A stretch of 64,000 nt of DNA from CAG-488 sp051881315 (GTDB lineage: Bacteria > Bacillota > Clostridia > Oscillospirales > Acutalibacteraceae): positions 1-64,000 of the forward strand of contig JBJEPQ010000036.1 in assembly GCA_051881315.1 (NCBI GenBank), given 5' to 3'. Positions 16,905 to 24,126 of this stretch are shown here, piece by piece; position 1 is the stretch's first letter; the number at the start of each line of letters is the position of its first letter. Made by a program: the position numbers and the translations under genes. The notes under the pieces are model-generated. The model did not search any database and was not told where the DNA came from. It worked only from the letters and a program-made list of their open reading frames with translations.

Positions 16905-18563
16905 ATGGCTAAATATGCAATCGGTGTGGATTTCGGTACTCTTTCGGGCAGAGCACTGCTCGTTGATGTCAAAACGGGTGAGGAGCTTGCTACCTCGGTA
17001 CTCGACTATCCTCATTCTGTAATGGATGAAGCTCTTCCGAGCGGCAAGAAGCTCGGAGCTGACTGGGCGCTTCAGGATCCGCAGGATTATCTTGATGTGC
17101 TCACAACAACCATTCCCGATGTAATTAAAAAGAGCGGAGTAAACGCCGAGGACATTATCGGTCTCGGACTTGATTTCACCGCCTGTACGGTTATGCCCGT
17201 CAAAAAGGACGGCACTCCGCTGTGCTTTATGGACGAATACAAGGATGAGCCGCACGCCTATGTCAAGCTTTGGAAGCACCATGCCGCTCAGGCTCAGGCG
17301 ACAAAGCTCAATGAGATCGCCGAAGAAATGAATCAGGACTGGCTTTCGCTTTACGGCGGAAAGATTTCCTCCGAGTGGGCAATTCCCAAGCTCTGGCAGA
17401 TACTTGACGAAGCCCCTGAAATCTATGATGCGGCTGACAGATTTATCGAAGCCGCCGACTGGGTAACATGGCAGATGTGCGGTCACGAGATCCGCAATTC
17501 CTGCTGTGCAGGCTATAAGGGTATGTGGAACAAGAAGGAGGGCTTCCCGTCTGACGAGTTTTTCAAGGCTCTCGATCCGAGAATGGAGCACGTCATTGAC
17601 GAGAAATTCTCAAGAGATATTCTTCCCCTCGGTACAAAGGCAGGAGAGGTAACAGCGGAATTTTCCGCAAAGACCGGACTCAAAGAGGGTACGGCAGTAG
17701 CCGTGCCTATCATTGACGCTCACGTTTTCGTCCCCGCAGTCGGCATCACCAAACCGGGCGAAATGCTTGCGATTATGGGTACTTCAACCTGTCATATGCT
17801 CCTTGGCGAGGAGGAGATCAGAGTTCCCGGCATAAGCGGTGTTGTTGCCGACGGTATTCTTCCCGGACTTTACGCTTACGAAGCGGGACAGTGCTGTGTG
17901 GGCGATCATTTCCAGTGGTTTATTGACAACTGCCTGCCTAAGAGCTATTATGACGAGGCCGAAAAGCAGGGAATCAACATACATAAATTCCTCAGACAGA
18001 AGTGTGAGAACAAGAAGCCGGGCGAAAGCGGTCTTGTTGCTCTTGATTGGTGGAACGGAGTGCGTTCCGTGCTTGTTGACGCCGATCTTTCGGGTATGAT
18101 CCTCGGTATGACTCTCAGAACGAAGCCGGAGGATATTTACAGAGCCTTGATTGAAGCAACGGCTTACGGAACAAGAAAGATCATCGACGCCTTCCGCAGT
18201 AGCGGAGTTGAGGTGAACTCCTTCTATGCCGCAGGCGGAATAAGCCAGAAGGATCCTATGACGATGCAGATTTACGCCGATGTTATCAATATGCCGATCA
18301 AGATTGCGGACTGCGAGCAGGGCGGCGCTCTCGGAAGTGCTATCTACGGTGCCTGTGCCGCAGGTGCGGACAAGGGCGGTTACGACAGCCTTTATGACGG
18401 TGCGGCGGCTCTCGGCAAGGTTAAGGATAAGATATATTATCCAATCCCCGAAAATGTTGAGCTTTACGACAAGCTTTATGCGGAGTATGAGATTCTCCAC
18501 GATTATTTCGGCAGGGGAGACAACGACGTTATGAAAAGACTTAAAGCAATTAAAAATTCTTGA
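16905..18563 (+). CDS. araB: ribulokinase (FGGY carbohydrate kinase)
   Basis: 552-residue sugar kinase. The N-terminal GVDFGTLSGRALLVDV is the ribulokinase version of the FGGY ATPase motif, and the second FGGY-domain region is present (AAGGISQKDPMTMQIYADV, then CEQGGALGSAIYGA). Length fits AraB. It phosphorylates L-ribulose and related ketoses. No araA or araD is in the window; instead rhamnulose-1-phosphate aldolase follows, so the physiological ketose may not be L-ribulose. Ribosome binding site AACGGAGG. Confidence 0.9.
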   Translation: MAKYAIGVDFGTLSGRALLVDVKTGEELATSVLDYPHSVMDEALPSGKKLGADWALQDPQDYLDVLTTTIPDVIKKSGVNAEDIIGLGLDFTACTVMPVKKDGTPLCFMDEYKDEPHAYVKLWKHHAAQAQATKLNEIAEEMNQDWLSLYGGKISSEWAIPKLWQILDEAPEIYDAADRFIEAADWVTWQMCGHEIRNSCCAGYKGMWNKKEGFPSDEFFKALDPRMEHVIDEKFSRDILPLGTKAGEVTAEFSAKTGLKEGTAVAVPIIDAHVFVPAVGITKPGEMLAIMGTSTCHMLLGEEEIRVPGISGVVADGILPGLYAYEAGQCCVGDHFQWFIDNCLPKSYYDEAEKQGINIHKFLRQKCENKKPGESGLVALDWWNGVRSVLVDADLSGMILGMTLRTKPEDIYRALIEATAYGTRKIIDAFRSSGVEVNSFYAAGGISQKDPMTMQIYADVINMPIKIADCEQGGALGSAIYGACAAGADKGGYDSLYDGAAALGKVKDKIYYPIPENVELYDKLYAEYEILHDYFGRGDNDVMKRLKAIKNS

Positions 18564-18592
18564 TTGACAAATATTTCATACGGTAGTAATAT
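18564..18592 (+). promoter_or_regulatory. promoter for rhaD
   Basis: TTGACA (18564-18569), 17-base spacer, TAATAT (18587-18592), directly after the ribulokinase stop and 32 bases before the rhaD start. Confidence 0.75.
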
Positions 18593-18623
18593 TGATACAG
18601 TTTAATTTTGGGAGACTTTTAAA

Positions 18624-19445
18624 ATGAGTATTTTAGATTTGGAAGTAGTTAAAAAATTTGCGCTTACCTGCGATGACGGTTTTGCACAGGGCTGGCACGA
18701 GGGCAACGGAGGAAACCTTTCCTACCGTATGACCGCAGAGGAGGTTGAAGCCTGCAAGCCGTATTTCACCTTCGACAGACCTTGGGTGAGCCTTGGAGTT
18801 CAGGCTGATAACCTCAAAAATGAGTATTTTATGGTAACGGGTACGGGCAAGTTTTTCCAGAATGTCAGGAGAGATCCTGCCGCAAACATCTGTATTCTTG
18901 AGATCAACGATGCAGGCGACAGTTACAGAATAGTTTGGGGACTTGTCAACGGCGGCGGTCCGACAAGCGAATTTCCGACTCACTTTATGAATCACAGCGT
19001 TCGTGTTGCGGCGACCGACGGCGCATGCAGAGTAATCTACCATGCTCACCCCGTCAACATAATCGCTCTGACCTTTGTTCTTCCGCTCACCTCCGAGGCT
19101 TTCTCAAAGGTGCTTTGGGAGAGTATGACGGAGTGTCCGATCATTTTCCCGAACGGAGTCGGCGTTGTTGAATGGATGATCCCCGGCGGTGCGGAGATCG
19201 CTCACAAGACCTGCGAGCTTCAGAAGAAGTACGACGCTATCGTATGGGCGCACCACGGTCTTTTTGTCTCGGGCAATACATTCGACTCGGCTTTCGGCCT
19301 TATGCACACGATAGAAAAGTCGGCAGAGATCTATTGCAGGGTACTCAGCACGGGCAAGCCGATCATGCAGACAATTCCCGACGAGGGACTTATCAACGCC
19401 GCAACGGCATACGGAAAGAAGCTCAATGCGGAGCTTTTGAAGTAA
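18624..19445 (+). CDS. rhaD: rhamnulose-1-phosphate aldolase
   Basis: 273-residue class II aldolase that splits L-rhamnulose 1-phosphate into DHAP and L-lactaldehyde. Recognised along its length: GWHEGNGGNLSYR, VTGTGKFFQNV, PTSEFPTHF, the zinc ligand pair in YHAHPVN, LWESMTECPIIFPNGVG, and WAHHGLF (third zinc His). Same length as characterised RhaD. It has its own promoter. The rhamnosidase at 3.9 kb supplies a logical upstream source of rhamnose, but rhamnose isomerase and rhamnulokinase are not in this window. Confidence 0.92.
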   Translation: MSILDLEVVKKFALTCDDGFAQGWHEGNGGNLSYRMTAEEVEACKPYFTFDRPWVSLGVQADNLKNEYFMVTGTGKFFQNVRRDPAANICILEINDAGDSYRIVWGLVNGGGPTSEFPTHFMNHSVRVAATDGACRVIYHAHPVNIIALTFVLPLTSEAFSKVLWESMTECPIIFPNGVGVVEWMIPGGAEIAHKTCELQKKYDAIVWAHHGLFVSGNTFDSAFGLMHTIEKSAEIYCRVLSTGKPIMQTIPDEGLINAATAYGKKLNAELLK

Positions 19446-19455
19446 TTACATTTTA

Positions 19456-19470
19456 TAATGTCAGCATTAC
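19456..19470 (+). promoter_or_regulatory. candidate operator: palindrome TAATG-N4-CATTA, first copy
   Basis: TAATGTCAGCATTAC lies 11 bases upstream of the -35 box of the Leu T-box promoter. A near-identical element occupies the same position before the Ile T-box promoter (23739-23754), and the sequence conservation extends through ACAAAAT. Confidence 0.5.
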
Positions 19471-19480
19471 AAAATTTCAG

Positions 19481-19509
19481 TTTACAAATCTGAGATATTT
19501 TAATATAAT
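19481..19509 (+). promoter_or_regulatory. promoter of the Leu T-box transcript
   Basis: TTTACA (19481-19486), 17-base spacer, TATAAT (19504-19509), just before the T-box Stem I. Confidence 0.65.
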
Positions 19510-19528
19510 ATCTGCAATATTTGAAATG

Positions 19529-19791
19529 CGATGAAGATATTAAGCGTCTTATTTCTTATTTCAGAGAGTCGGCGGAGGGTGCAAGCCGATAAAGGAATAG
19601 ATTAGCTGTCTCGTATCTGAGCATAGCTCCCCAACCGTCCTTACCGACTGTATAAGGAGCTACGGCAAGCACCGTTATCACAGCTTAGGATTTGTCAGAA
19701 TCCGAAGAGGCCGTTCAGGCAATGCGGGTGGTACCGCGGTAATTTAGTATTATCGTCCCGGAAGTAGGTTGTTACTTCCGGGACTTTTTTT
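19529..19791 (+). ncRNA. T-box riboswitch, predicted leucine specific (specifier CUC)
   Basis: Contains GATGAAGATATTAAG (Stem I base), AGAGAGTC and GGGTGCAAGCC in the distal part of Stem I, the universal T-box sequence GGGTGGTACCGCGG at 19726-19739, and a strong terminator, GTCCCGGAAGTA (19755-19766) pairing with TACTTCCGGGAC (19773-19784) followed by T7. Aligning the 3' side of Stem I so that five bases separate the codon from TGAG, as in known T-boxes, places CTC at 19610-19612 as specifier (Leu). Uncharged tRNA-Leu would stabilise the antiterminator and turn on the downstream genes. Confidence 0.9.
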
Positions 19792-19810
19792 GAAGAAGAG
19801 GAGAATTTTT

Positions 19811-21226
19811 ATGAGAAAAATTATTTTATCGGACGTTACGCTCAGAGAAAGTGCGGCTTCGCCCAATCATTCCCTGAGCTTTAAGGAGAACATCGAGATT
19901 GCAAAGCTGACGGATAAGCTCCACTGCGACATCATCGAAATGCCGCATATCAAAAACACTTCAACCGATGTTCTGCTCATTAAAACAATCGCTTCGCTTA
20001 TGAAGCACTCCGAGCTTGCCGTTGATGTAGGTTACGACTGTGCAGGTGTTGAAACTGCATACAACTGCGTCAAGGCGGCAAAAAAGTTCTCCCTCAAGGT
20101 TTCGCTTCCGATGTCTGCCGTTCAGATGGAGTACAAGTGCGGAAAGAAACCGCCCGTTGTGCTGGAAATGGTTTCAAAGCTGGTCGGCGAGTGCAAGAAA
20201 TATACCGACAACATTGAATTCTGTGCCGAGGACGCTGTCAGAGCAGAAAAATCGTTCCTTTGTCAGGCGATTGACGAGGCTATCAAGGCAGGCGCGGCAA
20301 GGGTTACGGTCTGTGACTCCGAGGGAACTATGTTCCCGTCCGAGTTCGGCGGATTTATTGCCGAAATTATTGAAAACGTTCCGTCCGTTAAGGATGTTAC
20401 CCTCGGCGTTGAAATTGCGGATTCTTTGAATATGGCTTCGGCGTCCGCCTTTGCCGCTATCGAGGCAGGAGCTTCTCAGGTCAAGGTTGCCGCCGGCGGC
20501 TTCAATCTCCCGACGGTTGAGAATATAATGAAGATATTTACCCTCAGGGGTGATTCAATCAAGGCGTCAAGCAAGCTCAGAACAACGGAGCTTCAGCGTG
20601 TTTCGGGACAGATAAAGAGACTTCTTAACACCTCAAAGAGCGAGAGCTCACCGTTTGAATCCGGTGTAAATGAGGAGACCGAGACCTTCACCCTCGATAA
20701 AAACGACACGATATCAACCGTTATCAAGGCGGTTAAGAAGATTGGCTACGACCTTTCCCCGGAGGATAATTCCATTGTTTACGAGGCGTTCAAGCGTGTT
20801 GCCGTCAAAAAGGACTTTGTCGGCACAAAGGAGCTTGAGGCTATTATCGCTTCCTCAGCCTTGCAGGTTCCCTCAATCTACTCAATCGCAAGCTATGTTA
20901 TAAACAGCGGAAATATTATCACTGCCACGGCTAACATTAAGCTTGTCAAGGACGGCACGGAGCTCAGCGGAGTGAGCGTCGGCGACGGTCCGATCGACGC
21001 GGCTTTCCTTGCCATTGAGCAGATCATCGGTCACCACTATGAGCTTGACGATTTCCAGATCAAGTCGGTCACCGAGGGCCGTGAGGCTATGGGACACGCA
21101 CTTGTAAAGCTCAGATCCTCAAGCGGAAAGCTCTATTCGGGTACGGGCATTTCGACCGATATTATAGGTGCAAGCATCCGTGCGTATGTCAGCGCACTCA
21201 ATAAGATTGCCTACGAGGAGGGTTGA
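19811..21226 (+). CDS. LeuA-like protein with degenerate catalytic site and intact LeuA regulatory domain
   Basis: 471 residues built like 2-isopropylmalate synthase: TIM barrel of the DRE-TIM metallolyase type (about 1-290), linker, and C-terminal LeuA allosteric domain (about 352-466, with VGDGPIDAAF and STDIIGAS). SDVTLRES retains DxTLR, and CAEDAVR and the EAGASQV block align with LeuA. But the metal-binding HxHDD is LGVEIADS (E201 and A203 replace the two His), DGEQSP is ESAASP, the glycine loop is changed, and HESGIH reads FESGVN. It is therefore unlikely to do the normal acetyl-CoA condensation. A leucine-sensing or scaffold role is inferred. It ends in an overlap zone with the next gene. 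ATG at 19811 follows AAGAGGAG. Confidence 0.8.
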   Translation: MRKIILSDVTLRESAASPNHSLSFKENIEIAKLTDKLHCDIIEMPHIKNTSTDVLLIKTIASLMKHSELAVDVGYDCAGVETAYNCVKAAKKFSLKVSLPMSAVQMEYKCGKKPPVVLEMVSKLVGECKKYTDNIEFCAEDAVRAEKSFLCQAIDEAIKAGAARVTVCDSEGTMFPSEFGGFIAEIIENVPSVKDVTLGVEIADSLNMASASAFAAIEAGASQVKVAAGGFNLPTVENIMKIFTLRGDSIKASSKLRTTELQRVSGQIKRLLNTSKSESSPFESGVNEETETFTLDKNDTISTVIKAVKKIGYDLSPEDNSIVYEAFKRVAVKKDFVGTKELEAIIASSALQVPSIYSIASYVINSGNIITATANIKLVKDGTELSGVSVGDGPIDAAFLAIEQIIGHHYELDDFQIKSVTEGREAMGHALVKLRSSSGKLYSGTGISTDIIGASIRAYVSALNKIAYEEG

Positions 21227-21228
21227 CC

Positions 21229-23727
21229 GTGAAATTAGCTTTTTCCACACGCTTTCATAAGAACAGGAGCTTTGACGATTTTCTTAAAACGGCGGAAGAA
21301 CTGAAGTATTCCGGAATTGAAATTCACGATTTCAGAGATCCCTCGTTCGGAGAAAGAACTTCACCGTTCAATCCCGATATGGCTTCTGCCACAAAGAGAA
21401 AGCTTATCAATGCCAAGAAAAGCATTGTTTGCATCGACTCAAACTGTAATGCCGCCGATCTGTCGCAGGAGAATTTTGAAAAATTCAATTCTGCCGTTGC
21501 GGTTGCAAGCAATATAAATGTTCCCTATGTCAAGCTTCATTCCGAAAAATCGGACGGAGCTTACGAAAAAACAATCGAGTTTGTCACAAAGGCGATTGAG
21601 GTCGGCGAAAAGAACGATGTTATTGTTCTTGTTGAAACGAGGGAGCTTTTTGCCGACACAACAAAGCTCTGCGACCTGATGAACCATTTTGCAAGCGACT
21701 ATATCGGCGCAGACTGGAATATGTATGAGACCTTCTTTGTCGGCGGTGAGGACTCGGAAAAGACGATCACAAACCTCGGCGCATACGTTAAGCTCGTTCA
21801 TCTCACGGACGCCCAAAAGGAGGGCGAACATTCCCTTATCGGCGAGGGTACAATTCCGATCAGGGAGATGATGAATGCCCTCGGTTCGATCAATTACAGC
21901 GGCTTCGTGGCGATTGAATGGAATCCCGACTGGTTCGAGGCGATTGATGATCTTGATATCATTCTCACCCACTATGAGAGCTTTATGGAGACCGTTGAGG
22001 ACGATACAAATAAGAAGAAATACTATTACAATAAAACTCACACAGGTAAGTTTGTCTGGAAAAAAGAGGAGCTTATCGAGGAGACCTTCCCTCAGGTGCT
22101 TGACAGAATGGTTGAAGAGTTCCCCGATCAGCTTGCTTTCAAATATACTACTCTTGAATATACAAGGACTTATTCACAGTTCCGTGACGATGTTGATACA
22201 TTTGCAAGGTCGCTCATTGCAATGGGCGTAAAGGCAGGCACTCACGTTGCGGTATGGGCAACGAATGTGCCGCAGTGGTACATCGCTTTCTGGGCGACGA
22301 CCAAGATCGGCGCAGTGCTTGTCACGATGAATACGGCGTACAAGATTCACGAGGCGGAATATCTTCTCAGACAGTCCGACACCCATACTCTTATCACGAT
22401 AAAGGGTTACCGTGATTCTCACTATGACGAGATAATGGCGGAGCTTTGTCCCGAGCTTGCACACACAAAGAGCGGCGACAAGCTTCACGCAAAGAGACTT
22501 CCGTTCCTGCGTAATATCGTAACCGTAGGCTACGAGCAGGAGGGCTGTATGACTTGGGAACAGGCGCTTGAAAAGGCGAGTGAAGTCCCTGTCGAGGAGG
22601 TTTACAGACGTGCGTCCCTTGTCAGGAAGGACGATGTTTGCAATATGCAGTACACCTCGGGCACGACAGGCTTCCCCAAGGGCGTTATGCTTACTCATTA
22701 CAACGTTGTAAACAACGGTAAGTGTATCGGCGACAGAATGGATCTTTCGACGGCAGACAGAATGATGATTCACGTTCCGATGTTCCATTGCTTCGGTATG
22801 GTATTGGCAATGACGGCGATAATGACGCACGGCGGAACGGCGCTTCCGCTTCCGTATTTCTCACCGAAATCCTCGCTTGCCTGCATAAACAGCGAACGCA
22901 TAACGGCATTCCACGGAGTTCCGACAATGTTTATCGCAATGCTTCAGCATCCCGACTTTGAAAAGACGGACTTTTCGTATATGAGAACGGGAATTATGGC
23001 AGGCTCGCCCTGTCCGATCTCAAAGATGCGTGAGGTCGTTGAGAAAATGCACATGACGGAGATCACCATCGTTTACGGACAGACGGAATCATCTCCCGGC
23101 TGTACGATGAGCAGCACGGACGATCCGCTTGAGGACAGAGTTGCGACTGTCGGTCATCCTCTGCCGAAGATCGAATGTAAGATTGTCGATCCCGAAACGG
23201 GACTTGACTGTCCCGATAATGTCACGGGTGAGTTTGTTGCACGCGGATACAACATAATGAAAGGTTATTATAAGATGCCCAAGGCAACGGCGAATGCAAT
23301 CGACAAGGACGGCTGGCTCCACACGGGCGACCTTGCCTGCCGCACTCCGGAGGGTAATTACAGAATTACGGGCAGACTTAAAGATATGATAATCCGAGGC
23401 GGAGAGAATATCTATCCCAAGGAGATCGAGGAGTTCATCTACACTCATCCCAAGGTCAAGGATGTTCAGGTTATCGGTGTTCCCGATGAAGCCTTGGGTG
23501 AGGAGATCATGGCATGCGTGATCCTCAAGGAGGGCGAAACCATGACCGAACAGGAGATGAAGGACTACGTTCTTTCGCATATGGCAAAGCATAAGGTGCC
23601 CAAGTACATTGACTTTGTCACCGAATTTCCGATGAACGTTGCAGGCAAGATCCTCAAGTACAAGATGCGTGAGGATGCAATAAAGAAATACGGCCTGCAA
23701 AAAGCAAATTCGGTTGTTACTGCGTAA
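21229..23727 (+). CDS. fusion of sugar-phosphate isomerase-like TIM barrel with acyl-CoA synthetase
   Basis: 832 residues. Residues 1 to about 265 are a xylose isomerase/AP endonuclease-2-type TIM barrel (GIEIHDF, VPYVKLHSE, LVETREL, GADWNMYE, VKLVHLTDAQKEG, FVAIEWNP), keeping several candidate metal-binding Glu, His and Asp residues. Residues of about 285-832 are an AMP-forming acyl-CoA synthetase: P-loop YTSGTTGFPKG, YGQTESSPG, HTGDLA, GRLKDMIIRGGENIYP and the catalytic Lys in AGKILKYK. The synthetase half resembles medium-chain/fatty acyl-CoA ligases. In this cluster it would activate a branched short-chain acid; the barrel's role is unknown. GTG at 21229 follows GAGGAGGG. Controlled by the Leu T-box with the LeuA-like gene. 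Confidence 0.85.
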   Translation: MKLAFSTRFHKNRSFDDFLKTAEELKYSGIEIHDFRDPSFGERTSPFNPDMASATKRKLINAKKSIVCIDSNCNAADLSQENFEKFNSAVAVASNINVPYVKLHSEKSDGAYEKTIEFVTKAIEVGEKNDVIVLVETRELFADTTKLCDLMNHFASDYIGADWNMYETFFVGGEDSEKTITNLGAYVKLVHLTDAQKEGEHSLIGEGTIPIREMMNALGSINYSGFVAIEWNPDWFEAIDDLDIILTHYESFMETVEDDTNKKKYYYNKTHTGKFVWKKEELIEETFPQVLDRMVEEFPDQLAFKYTTLEYTRTYSQFRDDVDTFARSLIAMGVKAGTHVAVWATNVPQWYIAFWATTKIGAVLVTMNTAYKIHEAEYLLRQSDTHTLITIKGYRDSHYDEIMAELCPELAHTKSGDKLHAKRLPFLRNIVTVGYEQEGCMTWEQALEKASEVPVEEVYRRASLVRKDDVCNMQYTSGTTGFPKGVMLTHYNVVNNGKCIGDRMDLSTADRMMIHVPMFHCFGMVLAMTAIMTHGGTALPLPYFSPKSSLACINSERITAFHGVPTMFIAMLQHPDFEKTDFSYMRTGIMAGSPCPISKMREVVEKMHMTEITIVYGQTESSPGCTMSSTDDPLEDRVATVGHPLPKIECKIVDPETGLDCPDNVTGEFVARGYNIMKGYYKMPKATANAIDKDGWLHTGDLACRTPEGNYRITGRLKDMIIRGGENIYPKEIEEFIYTHPKVKDVQVIGVPDEALGEEIMACVILKEGETMTEQEMKDYVLSHMAKHKVPKYIDFVTEFPMNVAGKILKYKMREDAIKKYGLQKANSVVTA

Positions 23728-23738
23728 CATTACACAAT

Positions 23739-23754
23739 GTAATGCCAGCATTAC
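23739..23754 (+). promoter_or_regulatory. candidate operator: palindrome TAATG-N4-CATTA, second copy
   Basis: GTAATGCCAGCATTAC lies 10 bases upstream of the -35 box of the Ile T-box promoter and is overlapped on its left by another inverted pair, CATTAC-ACAAT-GTAATG. It matches 19456-19470 except for one base in the centre. Confidence 0.5.
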
Positions 23755-23764
23755 AAAATGTAGC

Positions 23765-23793
23765 TTGCAAATCCATATTTATTATCTTATAAT
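23765..23793 (+). promoter_or_regulatory. promoter of the Ile T-box transcript
   Basis: TTGCAA (23765-23770), 17-base spacer, TATAAT (23788-23793). Confidence 0.65.
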
Positions 23794-23835
23794 GTACCGC
23801 AATAGGTGCAAATAGCCTGTTGAAACAAAGGCTGT

Positions 23836-24090
23836 GACGAAGACGGTTGCGTTTATTCGTTTTCAGAGAGTCGGCGTTTGGTGTGAGCCGACAGCGGAAT
23901 TTACGTGATGCCCATCACTTCTGAGCCGGAGAGATGAAACAACAGTAGTTTCTCCCGTGACAACTACGTCAGTGTTGAGGGATTGTCAGATCCTGCAGAG
24001 TGGCGAAAAGCAATAGCAGATCGCAATTTGAGTGGTACCGCGGATATTTAATCCGTCTCAAAGTTTAGATACTTTGGGACGGATTTTTTG
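23836..24090 (+). ncRNA. T-box riboswitch, predicted isoleucine specific (specifier AUC)
   Basis: Stem I contains AGAGAGTCGGCG and GGTGTGAGCCGAC. ATCACTTCTGAGC follows the T-box pattern of codon, five bases, TGAG, giving specifier ATC at 23914-23916 (Ile). The T-box sequence AGTGGTACCGCGG is at 24031-24043. The terminator stem ATCCGTCTCAAAGT (24051-24064) pairs with ACTTTGGGACGGAT (24071-24084) and is followed by a T run. It controls the XRE-cupin-synthetase gene and perhaps the genes beyond. Confidence 0.92.
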
Positions 24091-24126
24091 TTTTTCCCGG
24101 ACCGGTATATTACGGAGGTTTAATTT

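Noticed and set aside
19811..21226. Calling this gene leuA (2-isopropylmalate synthase) or homocitrate synthase
   Set aside because: Both metal-binding histidines of HxHDD and the DGEQ and HESGIH motifs are replaced, so the named activity cannot be supported.
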